In this document: in pieces, positions 5,313 through 6,803 of the stretch
How the letters are laid out: each line of letters begins with the position of its first letter
Numbering within the stretch: position 1 is the stretch's first letter
From: Pseudomonadota bacterium
Lineage (GTDB): Bacteria > Pseudomonadota > Gammaproteobacteria > Enterobacterales > Enterobacteriaceae
Assembly: GCA_023425455.1 (NCBI GenBank)
Contig: JAFACP010000235.1
Coordinates: 1-6,803 of the forward strand
Direction of reading: 5' to 3'
Length of the DNA stretch: 6,803 bases
The notes under the pieces: generated by a model
Seen by the model: the letters and a program-made list of their open reading frames with translations, nothing else
What the model was told of the DNA's origin: nothing
Databases searched by the model: none
Made by a program: the position numbers and the translations under genes

Positions 5313-6656
5313 TCACAGGAAGGTTTGCACCAGCAAATAACTCGCTGCGCATGCGCAGCTGACGCCGATGAGGCCTGGCAGAATAAAGCTGTGGTTGATG
5401 ATAAAGCGGCCGATGCGCGTGGTTCCCGAGCGGTCAAAGCCAATGCAGGCCAGATCGCTTGGGTAGGTGGGCAGCACAAAGTAGCCATACGATGCCGGGA
5501 AGAAGGCGATGAGCATTTTCGGCTCGACCCCGAGCATTAAGCCCATCGGCGCAACGGCGGTTAAGGCCGCCGCCTGGCTGTTGACAAGCTTGGAGACCAG
5601 AAACAGCACGATGGCATAGGTCCAGGGATGGCTTTTCACCACCCCTTCCAGCGCCATTTTCAGCTCATCAAGGTGTGCCTGGAAAAAGGTATCGCTCATC
5701 CATGCCACGCCGAACACCGAGAAAATCGCCACCATCCCAGCCTTAAATACCGCGCCGCCTGAAATAGCCGACGCATTAACCTTACAGACCATCAGCATCA
5801 CCGCGCCGGCGATCAGCATCATCATCTGGATAACAAGGTTCATCGAGAGCGCGCTCATTTTCCCTTTGATCTCAAAGGCCGGGCGCAGGTCTGGCAGGGC
5901 GCCCAGCAGAACCACGACAGCAATCCCGGCGAAGAAAATCCAGGTTGACCAGTAGGCCTGCTTCGGAAAGCGCTGGTCCATTAAGGTCTCTGTACCGCCG
6001 TAGATAAATTCACGCTGCTTCGGGTCGGCCAGCTTCTGCTGGAAGAGCGGATCATCCGCCAGATCTTTACCGCGGCGCAGACTCCACAGGGCGGCAATCG
6101 TCACCCCAAACAGAGACGCGGGCACCGAGATAGCCAGAATTTCGAGGATCCCCCATGCGTGACCCATCCCGTGCTGCGCGCCGAGGATCGACACCAGCGA
6201 TACCACCGCGACCGAGACCGGAGAGGCGGTGATCGCCATCTGCGAGGCCACAGAGGCCACGGCCATAGGACGCTCAGGGCGAATGCCTTTTTTCAGCGCG
6301 ATATCCGCAATAATCGGAAACATGGTGTAAACCACATGACCGGTGCCGCACAGAAAGGTCAGGGTCCAGGTTGTGAACGGGGCGAGCAGGGTAATGTGCT
6401 GCGGGTGTTTCCGAAGCAGACGCTCGGCAAACTGCATCATCACGTTCAGACCGCCCGCGGTTTGCAGCGTGGCGGCACAGCCGATCACCGCAAGGATAGT
6501 GAGCATCACGTCAACCGGCGGCTTACCCGGCTGAAGGCCAAAGATAAAACTCAGAATAAACAGCCCAATGCCGCTTATCAGACCCAGCCCCATACCGCCA
6601 AACCGGGTTCCGACCAGCAGGCAGAGGATAACGACAATAAACTCAATGGTGATCAT
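5313..6656 (-). CDS. Anaerobic C4-dicarboxylate transporter, DcuA/DcuB family, DcuB-like
   Basis: This 447-aa inner-membrane carrier belongs to the Dcu family, which exchanges fumarate, malate or aspartate for succinate during fumarate respiration. Marks shared with DcuB, from memory, are LQPGKPPVDVML (41-52), LCGTGHVVYT (102-111), SPVSVAVVSLV (145-155), RRGKDL (194-199) and LPTYPSDLA (395-403). T397, D401 and K356 match the DcuB residues reported as needed for co-sensing with DcuS; DcuA has PTYPTL instead. Many hydrophobic helices cover the whole length. I chose ATG at 6656: it gives DcuB length and N-terminus (MITIEF), with GGGAG four bases upstream; an in-frame ATG at 6695 would add 13 unrelated residues. 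The neighbourhood has no fumB, dcuS or dcuR, so it may be an extra DcuB paralogue, and I leave the symbol blank. An FNR-like box lies about 80 bp upstream. Confidence 0.9.
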   Translation of the reverse strand: MITIEFIVVILCLLVGTRFGGMGLGLISGIGLFILSFIFGLQPGKPPVDVMLTILAVIGCAATLQTAGGLNVMMQFAERLLRKHPQHITLLAPFTTWTLTFLCGTGHVVYTMFPIIADIALKKGIRPERPMAVASVASQMAITASPVSVAVVSLVSILGAQHGMGHAWGILEILAISVPASLFGVTIAALWSLRRGKDLADDPLFQQKLADPKQREFIYGGTETLMDQRFPKQAYWSTWIFFAGIAVVVLLGALPDLRPAFEIKGKMSALSMNLVIQMMMLIAGAVMLMVCKVNASAISGGAVFKAGMVAIFSVFGVAWMSDTFFQAHLDELKMALEGVVKSHPWTYAIVLFLVSKLVNSQAAALTAVAPMGLMLGVEPKMLIAFFPASYGYFVLPTYPSDLACIGFDRSGTTRIGRFIINHSFILPGLIGVSCACAASYLLVQTFL

Positions 6657-6734
6657 GATGCTCCCTCGTCGATGAAATAAAATTACGCAAATCATTACAC
6701 GATGCAGGGATATTCATTGGGAGCGAGATCTGAT

Positions 6735-6748
6735 TTGTTAACAATCAA
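6735..6748. promoter_or_regulatory. FNR-binding site candidate upstream of the DcuB-like gene
   Basis: TTGTT-AACA-ATCAA (minus strand TTGAT-TGTT-AACAA) matches nine of ten defined positions of the FNR box TTGAT-N4-ATCAA. Its centre (6741.5) is 85 bp before the start codon. If it works at -41.5, transcription would start near 6700, but the -10 there (TATCCC) is poor; TAATGA (6693-6698) is an alternative. Anaerobic activation by FNR is known for E. coli dcuB. Confidence 0.6.
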
Positions 6749-6792
6749 CAAAAACAGCGAGTTGGCAGGAGATGCGGGGCGATACCGCCTGC

Positions 6793-6803
6793 GCCGGGTG
6801 GCG
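6793..6803 (+). repeat. Probable head of a REP/BIME element, cut by the window edge
   Basis: GCCGGGTGGCG is the usual first arm of enterobacterial REP palindromes. The complementary arm would lie outside the window, so only the partial match can be seen. The preceding bases (6750-6792) show no other feature. Confidence 0.4.

Noticed and set aside
5072..5540. Open frames opposite yecJ and opposite the end of the DcuB-like gene
   Set aside because: They have no family resemblance and are explained as shadows of the conserved coding strands.
6159..6680. A 173-codon open frame opposite the DcuB-like gene
   Set aside because: Its composition is a His/Arg/Gln-rich antisense pattern, with no recognisable domain, over a well-conserved transporter frame.
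6657..6695. Longer start (ATG at 6695) for the DcuB-like gene
   Set aside because: The 13 extra residues (MICVILFHRRGSI) are not part of the Dcu family and the ATG at 6656 has a clear GGGAG site.

Overview
The window looks like a chromosomal segment from an Enterobacteriaceae member, most likely Enterobacter or a close relative. The grounds are an AzuC small protein and a YecJ (DUF2766) protein close to the E. coli versions as I remember them, enteric-type CRP and FNR sites, an apparent enterobacterial REP head at the right edge, and moderately high GC. Genus is inference only.

Layout, left to right. (1) A minus-strand gene for a membrane-anchored sensor with two periplasmic solute-binding-type domains and a complete cytoplasmic HD-GYP domain, a predicted cyclic-di-GMP phosphodiesterase (50-2218). 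(2) A 244-bp divergent intergenic region with KdgR-like palindromes over a predicted promoter and a 14-bp palindrome in the leader. (3) A plus-strand RpiB/LacA/LacB-type sugar-phosphate isomerase of 212 aa (2463-3101), ended by two consecutive hairpins, the second a strong terminator. (4) A convergent minus-strand MFS exporter of the DHA2/MdtD type (3166-4584). (5) An AT-rich region carrying a strong CRP site, a second weaker CRP site and a promoter, followed by the AzuC small protein and the presumed dual-function AzuCR RNA (about 4755-4909). (6) yecJ (4988-5239). (7) A convergent minus-strand DcuB-like C4-dicarboxylate transporter (5313-6656) with an FNR-like box upstream. (8) A probable REP head cut by the window edge.

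Functionally, the region is about carbon use and its signalling. AzuCR is a catabolite-responsive regulator in E. coli. The DcuB-like carrier fits anaerobic fumarate/succinate exchange. The RpiB-like enzyme with KdgR-like operators fits hexuronate or pectin-derivative metabolism. The HD-GYP sensor would couple a periplasmic ligand to cyclic-di-GMP. The azuC-yecJ pair is conserved core as I recall it. The genes on both sides differ from the E. coli K-12 neighbourhood I remember (yecR/ftnA and ftnB), which suggests accessory or lineage-specific genes around a conserved anchor. No CRISPR array, tRNA, rRNA, IS element or prophage gene is visible, and no gene appears broken. I see no clearly new multi-gene system. 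The most notable items are the azuCR control region, the KdgR-like sites at the isomerase gene, and the tandem-sensor HD-GYP protein.
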